Assembly (NCBI GenBank): GCA_025529335.1
Contig: JAMYHX010000010.1
Coordinates: forward strand, 124,001 to 188,000
From: Rhizopus sp. PT2906
Taxonomy: Eukaryota; Mucoromycota; Mucoromycetes; Mucorales; Rhizopodaceae
DNA length: 64,000 nucleotides
Direction of reading: 5' to 3'
Below are positions 32,431 through 43,285 of the stretch, piece after piece (position 1 is the first letter of the stretch; each line of letters begins with the position of its first letter). A program made the translations under genes and the position numbers. The notes under the pieces were generated by a model. It saw only the letters and a list, made by a program, of their open reading frames with translations, did no database searches and was not told the DNA's origin.

Positions 32431-33966
32431 TTAGTTGTCTTTAGTATTTTTCTTTTTCAAATCACTTCCACCCCAGGTGGACAACCAAACGATACTAAAT
32501 ACAATAAATCCGATCATCATTGAGCCTGTAGCAGTGTAGTAAGGATAGGCTGCTGTTAAGAAACGAGGGTATTCGTTGTGTCTAAATGGTCTAATAGACA
32601 CTTGGTCTTCGGCCAATAAGTAAGTGAGTCCAGAGCGCTTATAGTTGACCTTGAATGTAAATACGCCATAAACATCGGGAAGCTTGATGTGTGCTTCAAA
32701 TCTACCAACAGTATCTTCATTTTGCACCTGTTTTAGCGTAGTGCGAATATAAGGATCAAGCATGATCACTTCAAGTTGAATATCATTTGCTTTAAAAGGT
32801 ACCCATTGACCGTCCTTATATTCTGCAATGTCAATTGTATACACCTATGCATTATTATTTGTTAAAATCATAGAATATGTGTCAAATAATAACTTACAAT
32901 ATCATCTTTCAGACGATACCATGAACGCTGTTCCATCTCATTTTCTTTATGGTGGTAATGTCCCACAATCTTCAAAACACCCTTCTCTTGAAATGTCCAT
33001 TGGGATAAATGACTGATAAAGTCTTCATTTCCAGATTTACCAAAGCTAGAGTAGCATTATATAAGTTATATGCCAATCCATCACTTTATAAGACTTACGT
33101 ATGATCCGAGTCGATGTTGACAGCGGAACTGATGAGTTTATCAGAGAAAATATCAAGGGAACCTACAACTGTCACACGAGCAGAGTTACGAGCCTGTAAG
33201 GCGCCTACTAGCGTTACTGGATGACTAGTATCAGCTCTTTTCTGATAGCTCTCGGCAACAAAAGCATCCCGTTCAGCATTCAAGATTGCGGTAGAAAATG
33301 GGTTATTTCCAACCGTCAGTCCAACACCTGAATAGAGAATAGGTGCTTCCATATGTTTCTTTTCAATAACAGATGCTGGAGCAATGACATTGGTGGTTGC
33401 TATCAGGTCATGTTCTCCAACAAATTGAGTGTGGCCAAAGACCTTTTCTGTCTCTACTTCGATATCAAACTCTGAGACCAAAGCACGAACATTATCATCA
33501 ACATCAGAACTGACAGCAATGAGCATATTACCGCCCTTTTGAACATAATTGACGAGCTGAACATTGTTCAATTGAGGATGTGATGCCAAATCTGTCACAA
33601 TCCATAAGAATATTAAACGCATGTTGATGTAATAACAACTTACTAGACTTGGGTGCAAAATGAATAATATGAGCAAATATTTGTTCACCAAAGTAATAAA
33701 GAGATGTTGTTGGGTCATCAGCACTTTTGAAGACTAAGTCGAAGCCTCGACCTTGTATGACAGGGTAGAATAAGTATACAGTATAAAAAATTGAAATAAA
33801 TGGTTCAATTACCTTGTAGTTGTTGCCAAAATTGTGTATAACTGTCTTTATCAGATAAGGAATCCAGTAAAACTAAAACACGATGGCCTGTTGTTGATGT
33901 AGCATCTGCTATAAATGCCAAACAGCTGACGACAAAAAGAACAATCAAAGAAGTAATGCTCCTCAT
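32431..33966 (-). CDS. Oligosaccharyltransferase 48-kDa subunit (OST48/WBP1)
   Basis: ER membrane subunit of the complex that transfers N-glycans to nascent proteins. Five exons: 33813-33966, 33644-33751, 33099-33591, 32898-33045 and 32431-32844, total 438 residues. Signal peptide MRSITSLIVLFVVSCLAF, then HRVLVLLDSLSDKDSYTQFW, GRGFDLVFKSADD, LYYFGEQIFAHIIHF, LVNYVQKGGNMLI, PFRHNEYPRFLTAAYPYYTA and a final transmembrane helix (MMIGFIVFSIVWLS) with a Lys-rich KKKNTKDN end consistent with ER retention. These match the full length of the family. Works downstream of SRP and signal peptidase, both also encoded in this window. Confidence 0.94.
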
Positions 33967-34354
33967 TGTCAAGTACACAAAGTGAAGTAAACGCGTCTAA
34001 TAGATGGAGAATTAAATGACATTAAAGGCGGGGATTAAAAACAAGGTACAACAAATCACTGAAATCACTTGGCTTTTTGTCCCCTAGTCATTTAATTATG
34101 TAATCTATTAGCACAGCTTTATCATGCATTGGGTGGCTTTACAAGAGAATGGAAGCATCTACCCAATTTACTTTCAATATACTTGTCTCTCTCATCATAC
34201 ATTCCTTTCTCAGTCTATTTCGACCTTTTTATGCCTTTTGTCTGTTTGATCAAAATGGTGGTTAAAAATTCAATCTTTATTGTTTTTAAATTCTATAATC
34301 TTTTATGATAATTATAATTATAATAATAATAATAATAATAAATGGAAAAGCATA
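33967..34354. repeat. Short intergenic region with a (TAA)n microsatellite
   Basis: The 390-bp promoter of the OST48 gene and 3' flank of the next minus-strand gene. A TAA-repeat microsatellite lies near 34305-34341, immediately downstream of the membrane protein gene. Confidence 0.7.
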
Positions 34355-35709
34355 TTACATCAAATCAAGTTGCGTTCCAAGACGCTTCGCAGGATCATTC
34401 ATCACGGACTTCCTTGACACTAAAGGAATGACAAAATCTGTTTCATTCTGTAAAGGAATAAATCTATCGGGAGATAAGTCCAAGGGCGAAATAAACTCGG
34501 CTTTCTTTTCGCCTTTCATCTTATTCTTCTTTAATTCTGTTTCCTTCCTTTTACTCTTTTTGGTCATCATCTTTTTAAATCCGTAAGCAAAGGTTGTTGC
34601 TTTTGGTAGCTTGTTACTAAACGTTGGGCTTGTACTGGAATGCGTTGCCTTGATGTTTAGTCTTTCTTGTTCTATATCAAGCGCATCACTTTTCATTTTT
34701 CGCTCGTTATTTGGAATCGCTCCTGGTCGGATGTCCACAAAGTCTCGAAGAACTCTCTCTGAACGCAAATGATGGTCACCATGAGACAGAGCAGGGATTT
34801 TGTTGTTTACTAAATCAACAGACTTACTGTCAAGCAAGTCTGGTCTGGTTATAATGTTGCCTTGGCGCTCACTAGACAAAGCTAGCTCACTATTACGGTG
34901 GGTTGATTCAGCAAGGCCGGACGTGACATCAGATTTGCAGAAATTGAGACAAACTACAGGAGGTTTATCCTCAACGCTTTTTTCGGCTTCCTCATCTAAG
35001 GTCAGCTCAAACTCATCACTATACAGGATGGGTAGTTTGTCAGAATCCAGAATGTCAATAGTACCGCGATAATTGTTGTAGCTTGTGTTCAACGGCATCG
35101 AAATCAATGCTCTCTTAGGAGGGGCAATCGCAGGGTCAAGGTGCTTGATACAAAGTTCTCCATACACAATCTCCTCTAGAGTCAGGGTTTCTTGTTGCTT
35201 AAATCCATCAATAAGTGCTGGAAAGATAGGTTGTGACCCCAATCGATCATCATCGTCCTTTCCTCCATTTCTTGGCTTGTGTTGTAAGCGGTAAATAGCA
35301 AAAATTGCAACAGTCAGCACAGCAACAGCAACAATGGCAACACCGCAAATGCTTGCAATGATTAACTCCGTCGGCCACTGACCCATCCTCTGTGTTTCAG
35401 TACGGTTATCCATAAATTCATTGTTGTCGACAATGGTTTGGCGCAAGTCATTGCCCAGCTTGGCTATTTGCATCAAATTACCACAAGCAGGGATTGATGT
35501 TGGTATCGATAAAGAAGAAGACGAAGAAGGCGAAGAGGAAGAAGACAAAGAGGAAGAAGGCGAAGAAGGCGAAGAAGGTGAAAGAGAAGAATCTATTGCA
35601 CCATTAGTAAAATATCCGAAAATATGATTTAGCTACACTTACAAGGAAAAGCAAATGTAACATCGAAAGCAATAAATAGCAAGAATAAAAGATGAATCAT
35701 TCTGAACAT
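34355..35709 (-). CDS. Single-pass membrane protein with Ser-rich ectodomain, unknown function
   Basis: Two exons, 35643-35709 and 34355-35592, encode 434 residues. A signal peptide (MFRMIHLLFLLFIAFDVTFA) is followed by a Ser/Pro-rich stretch (residues about 24-50, from a TCT/TCC repeat), a short ectodomain with ACGNLMQIAKLGNDLRQTIV, and one transmembrane helix (TELIIASICGVAIVAVAVLT, about residues 90-118). The remaining 310 residues are cytoplasmic, with LTLEEIVYGELCIKHLD, an acidic patch, and a basic segment (KKMMTKKSKRKETELKKNK) near the C-terminus. This layout is like fungal cell-wall stress sensors, but the ectodomain lacks a WSC or recognisable cysteine-rich domain. Family not recognised. 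Start 35709 is the first ATG; 35700 is an in-frame alternative. Confidence 0.75.
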
Positions 35710-36455
35710 TTAATAAACGGGGATGTGTGAAGAAGATGATCACTTGTGAAAAAAAAAAGAAAGCAAATGGTTTATATATCAAAACGTTCCTGGACTTTTG
35801 AACTTGTCCATAATTTCAAAGAATTTTTACAGCGGAAAATTTATGTCAAATGTGTCTGACAGATGTATATTTTGCATGGACCCACTGCTTCTTGTAGTGC
35901 AATTGGATATGATTGTATTCATAAGCACGCTTTTATGAAATGATCAACTCTATATCAAACTGATACAGTGTAGAAGAACTCTGTTAAAATGATACATCAT
36001 TTTGAAATGCTTGTTTTGGAATGCTTACCTTGATGAATATTCTTGTCATCAAAGTATCATAGCTTCAAAAGGAACACTTTGAATCTTGAAACGGAGTATT
36101 GTCATAGTATATAGTCGTCAGCTGCCTAGGTTCGTTTTCATTATAAACAAGTGTATAGAAAAGATACACATTCAAGACACACATGTCAAAAAGGATTCTT
36201 TCAGCAAAGATTATCTTTTTGTAAATTGTTAAGTGCCTTTTTTCAGCATCTTCACATGCAAATCAAAGCACATACGCTACAACTAAGGATCATTCTTCTT
36301 TCAGCGATAATGTTACTGCTTTTCCCCTGCGTATATACTGAAAGTTATAGGCACTCAACCATTTCTTACAGTTTATATTGTTAAATAATATACAATGTTG
36401 GTTTTGAAAACATATAGTTTATTAATACTGAATTCTAGAGCAAACAGCATACGCT
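35710..36455. other. Intergenic, nothing recognised
   Basis: Flank between two minus-strand genes. A 77-codon plus frame at 36151-36384 has no support. Confidence 0.5.
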
Positions 36456-38125
36456 CTATTTGTACAGACCTCCCCGAGGCCCATCATTGCTTGCTAATCT
36501 GCTGCTTGTGTGCAATGCTTGTGTTGGGCTTGCTTCATTTTCATTTGATTGCTGATCATTTGCCTGTCTAAAGTGCCAGTCATTCTTTAGTGTGGCCATG
36601 TTTACTACAAAGAAGCCAGCTATAACAAGGATGGCTCCAAGTGCATATTCTAGTCCAGGAACAACATGCGTAAAGACAGCATCACCTGCTACAGCTAAAG
36701 GTATCTAAAGTGTAGATTTTTAAATTAAAAAAGTTCAAATATCATATGTATACTTACTGTTAGCGACACGCCCAAGGTAACAACCAAAGGAGAGGTCATA
36801 AGCATTGCCAGTAGCCATAAATAGTCTGACCTAGAGTCATATGAATGTTAGCTTCTGAATGCCTTGCGATAATAGACAGTTTTGAAGTTACATAAAAGTT
36901 CCTACAAACGCATTCAAGAAAATCATGATCCAAATTGATGTTGAAAAGGGTAATTCAAACTTTTCTAGTTCAAAATAGTTTAAAATGAAGAAAAATGGCC
37001 AGAGTAAGAGTAAGTTGAATATCCCAACAAATCCAAAAAATAAAGGCATATTGATCCGAGATTCATCGCCAATCTTTAGTTTCAACAAGGTAGTATAACC
37101 CCCATAAAATATGGCACCACTTAAGGCCAATAAATCACCTATCAAATGTGCACTTGGAGACATTGGAGTATCCTCTAATCCTGACTGATCTGAGTATGTA
37201 ACAATGATGACACCAATAAAGCTATATATATATATATCAAATATGAGTGTAAGTTTACGACATATACAAAGTATATTCTTTTTCTAACCTTGTGCAAACA
37301 GCAAGCATCTTGATCAAACTGAACGGCTCTACACCGACTAATGCTCCTATAGCCAATGTACACAAGCCTATGAAACGAGGTATTTTTTTTTATTTGACCT
37401 CTCCCCCTTCTTTTTGTGTCCTTTATTCTACCTGACATGGAGGATAAAATCGTGCTACTGGTCACGCTGGTATAAGCCAAGCTAGCATTTGTTGTATAGT
37501 TTGCCATAAACCATAAAAGACAAAATGTTAGGGCTAATCTGATGGTTTCTGCTGTACTAAGTTTGGAAGGCTCATTTTCTATTTCGTACATAGTATCAGG
37601 AGCATCGTTGTCCAACTAAAAAGTAAGACTTAGTTTTCTCTTTGCTTTTTTCCTTTAGCAAAAACGGTCTGCTTATTTTTACATCCTCATTACCAAGCAG
37701 TCTGATTTCAGTCTCTGCTGTTGCTGTGCTAAAGGAAGAGAATATCAGATATTGGTGCCATTCTATATTACCATTTTACTGTTGCGCAAATGATGATGCT
37801 TTTGAATTGCTGTTTCTTAAACTGAATAAATAAGGCAAGAGATATAAAGAGAAAGTTGCTGTATTAATATATGTAATCATGAACGGTTTGTTGTATTTGA
37901 GATTTGCAAACATGTTCTTTATGCAATTAGATTAATATACAGACTAGCACATGCAATGGATTCTTACATTCATAACAAACGAAGAAGACACCCAAATGAG
38001 TATGACAGCTGATAATGCCAAGGTTCCAACCTTGTACCTGTGTCTTTTTTGATCTCGATCCTCGGGCATTATTGTTGAATATCCGTAAGTTGGATCTATG
38101 GTGTATCTCGTTGTTACAGCTTTGA
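36456..38125 (-). CDS. SLC35F-type drug/metabolite transporter (EamA fold)
   Basis: Multi-pass membrane protein of the SLC35F5/vacuolar Thi74-like group. Supported exons: 37968-38125, 37780-37916, 37694-37728 (uncertain), 37432-37615, 37289-37367, 36890-37221, 36758-36830 and 36456-36704. Helices include RYKVGTLALSAVILIWVSSS, FMITYINTATFSLYLLPYLF, IRLALTFCLLWFMANYTTNA, ASLAYTSVTSSTILSSMSG, MLAVCTSFIGVIIVTYSD, HLIGDLLALSGAIFYGGYTT and SDYLWLLAMLMTSPLVVTLG. YTTNASLAYTSVTSSTILSS is the family signature. The 5' start exon was not found, and the small exon at 37694-37728 does not match phases on both sides by one base, so either a splice was misjudged or a frameshift exists. Substrate is unknown. 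Confidence 0.8.
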
Positions 38126-38417
38126 CTTAAAAAGAAATGACTGCGGCCATTGTTTTCTCTTTCAGGCACAGAGAAATTTAATGCTGTAACAACAGCGATA
38201 CGACGTAATATTGAGCATACGATGTTGTGTTTAGCATAGTAAACTAACGTAACAATCAAAGGTCATTGTCTCCTCTCATCTCAAGCATATATTCTTAATA
38301 AACCAACAAAACTAAATAGACTTGGTGTGTGTATATATCCAATAAGATAAAATAACGTGTCAATTTCAATAAGCTTTATATATGGCTCCTTATTCGTGTA
38401 TTGCCTTTTCTTTACAG
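38126..38417. other. Divergent upstream region of transporter and SEC11 genes
   Basis: Probably contains the unidentified first exon of the minus-strand transporter and the promoter of SEC11. An open minus frame runs through 37927-38259 but out of phase with the transporter helices. Confidence 0.4.
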
Positions 38418-39176
38418 ATGGTGGTCAAGATGAGCCATAGACAGGTTGTTTCAAATGATGAATGAAGTGTTTACTAAACATGTCTATGCTCTGTAGCTTT
38501 TATTGAAGTGTTTGAATTTATTGACTGTTGTCACGACAACATTTATGATCTGGAAAGGTTTATGTCTAATTACAAAGACGGAGAGTCCTATTGTTGCTGT
38601 TTTGAGGTATTATTGATAAAGACGTATAATAGAATTGCTGCTAATTATACACACACACATATATATATACAAGCGAGAGTATGGAACCTGCTTTTAAGCG
38701 TGGGGATTTGTTGTTCCTCACATTACAAGACAATGATCCTATAATGGTTAACAACATTTGTGTCTTTAAACTACCAGGACGAGATATTCCGATAGTACAC
38801 AGAGTGATAAAAGTGCATCAAGAGTAGTACAAAAGATGATGTTACTACATAATATTCATATTCCATGTGTAGTGAAAGTGGAAAAGAATTCATTTTAACC
38901 AAGGGTGATAATAACAAAGCGGATGACCGTATCTTATATTCCAAAGGCCAGATGTGGATACACAAAGAGCACGTCATAGGCAAGGTGAAAAAGTAAAAAA
39001 AAAAAACAAAAAAAAACAAAAAAGAGAACGAAATGCTGTATATAAGATATTGATTTATCAACTATAGAATTGTACCTTATATTGGTATGGCAACCATAAT
39101 AATGTCTAATGCTTGGTTAAAGTGTACAGTTATTGGTACATTTGCTCTTCTTTTTTTCATCTTTAATAAAGAATAG
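38418..39176 (+). CDS. Signal peptidase complex catalytic subunit SEC11
   Basis: ER serine protease that removes signal peptides. Five exons: 38418-38444, 38497-38606, 38674-38823, 38873-38992 and 39068-39176, total 171 residues. A transmembrane helix (LLTVVTTTFMIWKGLCLITK) precedes TESPIVAVLSESMEPAF with the nucleophile Ser in ESMEP, RGDLLFLT, RDIPIVHRV with the catalytic His, TKGDNNKADDR with the acidic residues, and PYIGMATIIM, then a second hydrophobic segment. The normally invariant Gly of SGSMEP is Glu here (codon GAG), which is unusual. Introns interrupt exactly before that Glu codon is complete, so the junction AG|CGAG was checked for phase; no alternative acceptor gives Gly. An alternative start is the ATG at 38430. 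The gene converges with PheRS alpha. Confidence 0.88.
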
Positions 39177-39310
39177 CCTTTTTTTACTATCTTATTGTCA
39201 TTCAATACAAACTATCTTGGATGTGGCAGAGAGAACACAAGCAGTTCTTTACACAAAACCAAATTTATTTATACAAGCAACCAAAAATTATACATATGCA
39301 TGACCTGTGT

Positions 39311-41122
39311 CTACTCTTGACTTAATCCAACCAGCTCTTTACCCATCTTTTTATCCAAACGACAGATAGGATAGTCTTTAATCATTGCAATGTTGACCTT
39401 GTGACCAAGCAAATCACGAATGTTAGAGATACCATACTTAACCATCGTGGGACGTTCAAGACCAAGACCCCAAGCGATAACACGTACATCGGGAGGTAAA
39501 CCTAAGGGAAGCAACATTTCAGGACGGAACATACCCGAGTTACCGATTTCTACCCAAGTCTTTAATCCTTCGTGATAAGAAAAGATTTCCATAGAAGGTT
39601 CGGTATAAGGATTGTAAGTGGGCTTGAAACGAATCTTGTCCATGCCCATCTTTTTGAAAAAGACATCCATAAAACCAATCAAATCACCCAAAGTCAAGTT
39701 CTTATCAGCAATGACACCTTCAATCTGATGGAATTCAGCCAAGTGAGTAGCATCAACTGATTCATTACGGAACACACGATCAATAGAAAAGTATTTGGCA
39801 GGACGGAATTCGCCTGTGCGTTTGGTTTCTTCTGAGAGTTTGTGAAGCATATATGAACTGACAGCAGTTGTGTGTGTACGCAAGATAAGTTTTTGTGCTT
39901 CTTCCTCTTTCCATGTGTAATTGTAGCCGATCGAGCCTGTATCACCACCGTGTTCGTGAGTCTCCTTGATCTTTTCCATCAAATCATAAGGATAGCGGTC
40001 TGAGGTGGCAGGATCTACAAAAGAATAAATATCGCATCTTTTAGAAAAAAGGCACAATACGTACCCTTTAAGAAAAAGGTATCATGGGCATCTCTTGCAG
40101 GGTGCTGTTGAGGTTGGAAAAGAGCGTCAAAATTCCAGAAACTGGATTCAGCAAAGCAGTTGGTGGGCATCTCCTGGAATCCCATTTCAAAGAAAATTTC
40201 ACGGAATTCTTGACGTACTTTCATCAAAGGATGAAGATGACCACCTGCGGGAGGTACACCTGCTGCATCAAAATTGTACTTTTTGAAGGTCGCGTTCTTC
40301 CATTCACCACTAGAAAAAATAATGAGTCATTCAAATCTAAAGTCCGAGAATGAACCTTACGACTGAAGCATTTCAACGGTGATGTCTGTTGCCTCCTTCT
40401 TGATTTCTAAAGAGAATTCAGGGCCTTTTGATACACTGTATGTGGTCAGCTTTCTAAAAAGGAACAAAGTGGATCAGTTGGTGCAAGCAAACTTTGTGTC
40501 ATCCTTTACTGTTTATCAATCAATGTTCTCTTCTTCAACTCTGCAAGAGCTTTATCATTGCCCAAAGTTCCAGTAGATTGAATTTCTTGTAATTCTTTTT
40601 GAGTCTGATCAACAATGCTGTCAACAGCACGAACCAAGTTGTTTCCTTTCTTAGTAATCCATTTATTTTTGAAAGCTTTGCCCTGTCCGGCCTTTGCTGC
40701 GGGCCCAAACTTGGCCTAAAACAAAAGGATTAAACAATGGAGAAAGCAAGTTGTTTGTTATTACCTGAAGTTCAGCAATGGGAAGACCTTCTTCTCCGGG
40801 AGGAATTGCCTCAAAAACGCGGGCTTCATGACTTCCTTCTTTAGCAAGTTGTTGTCCTTCCTCGGTTAAGGACCAAACGATACGTTCAATAGGTGCAAAG
40901 TCAACCATCTACATGACAAATACAAGAAGGTCAATGGATAAAAGAATAAACAATTCGGATAAAAAAAAAGCGTACGTTTTTGGATTTTAAACTGCTGAGG
41001 GCGCCTAACAGTACAAGCTGGTCAACGGGACTACCATTGAAAGACAAGTCCTTTGAATCTTGAATGGTGGTTTGCTGGTCAAGAGTGTTTAACACTAAGG
41101 TCTGCAATTCTTCGGTAGACAT
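39311..41122 (-). CDS. Phenylalanyl-tRNA synthetase alpha subunit (cytosolic)
   Basis: Catalytic subunit of the class II (alpha-beta)2 PheRS. Six exons: 40976-41122, 40765-40908, 40510-40715, 40361-40453, 40065-40309 and 39311-40014, total 512 residues, as in other fungi. N-terminal winged helices (QTLVLNTLDQ, PIERIVWSLTEEGQQLAKEG) lead to the class II core: HPLMKVRQEFREIFFEMGFQ (motif 1 region), FDALFQPQQHPARDAHDTFF, a motif 2 FRPAKYFSIDRVFRNESVDA, HLAEFHQIEGV, WVEIGNSGMFRPEM and motif 3 VIAWGLGLERPTMVKYG. All core residues look intact. The beta subunit is not in this window. The gene diverges from the App1-type phosphatase 400 bp away. Confidence 0.95.
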
Positions 41123-41521
41123 GGTGCAGTTTATATAAAAGAAAGTCGGCCACTTAAAAAAATGGTTGCCTTCTTTTTCTTCAGCCACCCAAAAAAAAAG
41201 TTGTCAAGGTAACAGGGACATTGTCAAGGAGATTAAATCCCAGCATATGCAGCTAAAATGAGCTATTGATCTTATTGTACACAGAGCTCAAGGGAATAGG
41301 GAATGAATAGGAAAAATACAGGGGACTGAAAAGAAACAAAGTCGTAAAAGGCAAGTCATAAATGTAACAGTTATTGTTGTTATCATATAAAAGAAACACA
41401 AATAACCCGGTTGAAACACGCTTTTTTTTTCTTTTTTCTTTTCTTTTCTTTGATATCAGTCAACACATGATATAGGCACACATCTATTATAACACTGTGT
41501 ATATATTTATATTTATTTTAA
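41123..41521. other. Divergent promoter region, PheRS alpha / App1-like
   Basis: About 400 bp between the two start codons. Includes a T/C-rich tract at about 41420-41450 on the App1 side. No specific element assigned. Confidence 0.5.
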
Positions 41522-43280
41522 ATGATGAGAGAATATTCCATTGATTATATAACATCAAAAGCAACAAGAGAATGTATATTATTTCCTACTTATGCAAAAA
41601 GAAATCCAAAAAGTATAGTAAATCGCTGTTTTTAGACAACCATAACTAAAGCAAAACTTAGATAAAGACGAATGGATAGTAAAGGCAAAAGGTTGGGCTC
41701 TATCACATAACTGTTCCTACGCTAAACAAAAAGTGATGATGGGTAAATAAAAGTCATGTATAGTTGACATATATTCATATATGTATATAATATAATAGGT
41801 ATTACAAAGAGTGTAGCCGGGAAAATTACTGCCGATCAATTATCTTTACAAGCCTTTGAACAAAGATTCAAGTACTTTTTGGCAACAAATCAACGACATA
41901 AAAAGTTTATTATTCAAGCCATTGGAATCATATCAAACTTACATGATGAAGAACGATTGATATTTGATCAAAACTATCTAACACCTTCCCTTATTCATCC
42001 AACCAGCAAACAAGATGATGATATTATGTCACGGCCGAGTAATCCGATATCATCTATTCTAGATCAATTAGAAGAAAGGAAAAACATGGATATTTTCAAT
42101 GATCATCAAAGTATCCAGCTAAAAACAACTAGTTCTGGCTTTTTCTTGGGCGAGTTTTCTTTATCCCATGCACACATTCTAAATTGGGCTCAAGCTTATA
42201 ATCAATGTGACGCAAGGTTAATTCGTATCCAATCTATGTCAATAGATAGTAAAAAGAAGTGCACTACAACACACGGAGTAGCCAACTTGGTTGAACCATT
42301 AGGCATTTCTATCATTTCTGATATCGATGACACCATAAAGGATACCAAGATATTGGCCGGTGCACGTACAGTTCTATCAAAAACATTCTTTGAACCTCCT
42401 CAAGGTGTGCATGGTATGGCTGATGCCTACATGTCCTGGGTAAATACCTGTTTCATTACTCAATGCATTTTACTCATCCTTATTCTAGTATACTCAAGGA
42501 GCTTCTTTTCATTATGTATCCAATAGTCCCTTTCAGCTAATTCCTATGCTTTATCAATTCATTCGTGATTCTCACTTTCCTCCTGGTTCAATGCATCTTC
42601 GTGATGAAGCTAGCCTTTTATCACGACTGGTTGAAATTCCCGGACAGGCTAAACGTGAGGCCATTCTGGAGATCATCCATGACTTTCCTCAACGACAGTT
42701 TGTGCTTGTTGGCGATTCGGGTGAAATTGATCTTGAAATATATACAAGGATTGCTGTAGAATTTCCAAATCGTATATTAAAGATATTTATTCGTGATGTG
42801 ACAACGCCTTTGGCACAAGAGAAAAAGAAAAAACAGCAAAGACCAAGTCAGCTATCGTCTATCTTTTATTCAAAACGATCATCACAGTCTTTTTTTTCTT
42901 CTTCAAATAGAGCGATGACAGATGATGTCTTGTTTGTAAGACAGCATCGTTCGACACCTGCCACTATAAACACCAGGGGTAGCAACAGTCCAGCAAAGGC
43001 CAGACCGTTTGGTATGAGGAGAGCAATGACTGATGCATTTGCTCATTATACGATGGAACCTCATTTGACTGGTCATAAAAGTCAAAATGTTCAAGATGAT
43101 GCATCAACAACAGAGGCATGTACACGTCTGTATGAGCGCATTGAAAAGGCACGACAACAAATACCAAACATAGATGTTATATTATTTCAAGATGCTAATG
43201 TACTACGAAACGATGAAGATATACAGAATGCTTTATGGGGCATATGGGATAATGCTAGACATAATCCTTCAAATCAATAA
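41522..43280 (+). CDS. App1-type phosphatidate phosphatase (DUF2183 domain)
   Basis: HAD-like phosphatase; yeast App1 dephosphorylates phosphatidic acid at actin patches. Four exons: 41522-41612, 41662-41742, 41799-42439 and 42489-43280, total 534 residues. The N-terminal third resembles the App1 pre-domain (EWIVKAKGWALSHN, TKSVAGKITADQLS). The catalytic domain starts at ISIISDIDDTIKDTKI, the DxDxT nucleophile motif, followed by MSWYTQGASFHYVSNSPFQL, HFPPGSMHLRD, KREAILEIIHDFPQRQFVLV and GDSGEIDLEIYTRIA with the later acidic residues. The C-terminal 170 residues are basic, Ser-rich and probably disordered. All catalytic motifs are present. Its stop codon is five bases from that of the convergent SET-domain gene. 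Confidence 0.9.
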
Positions 43281-43285
43281 ACTTG

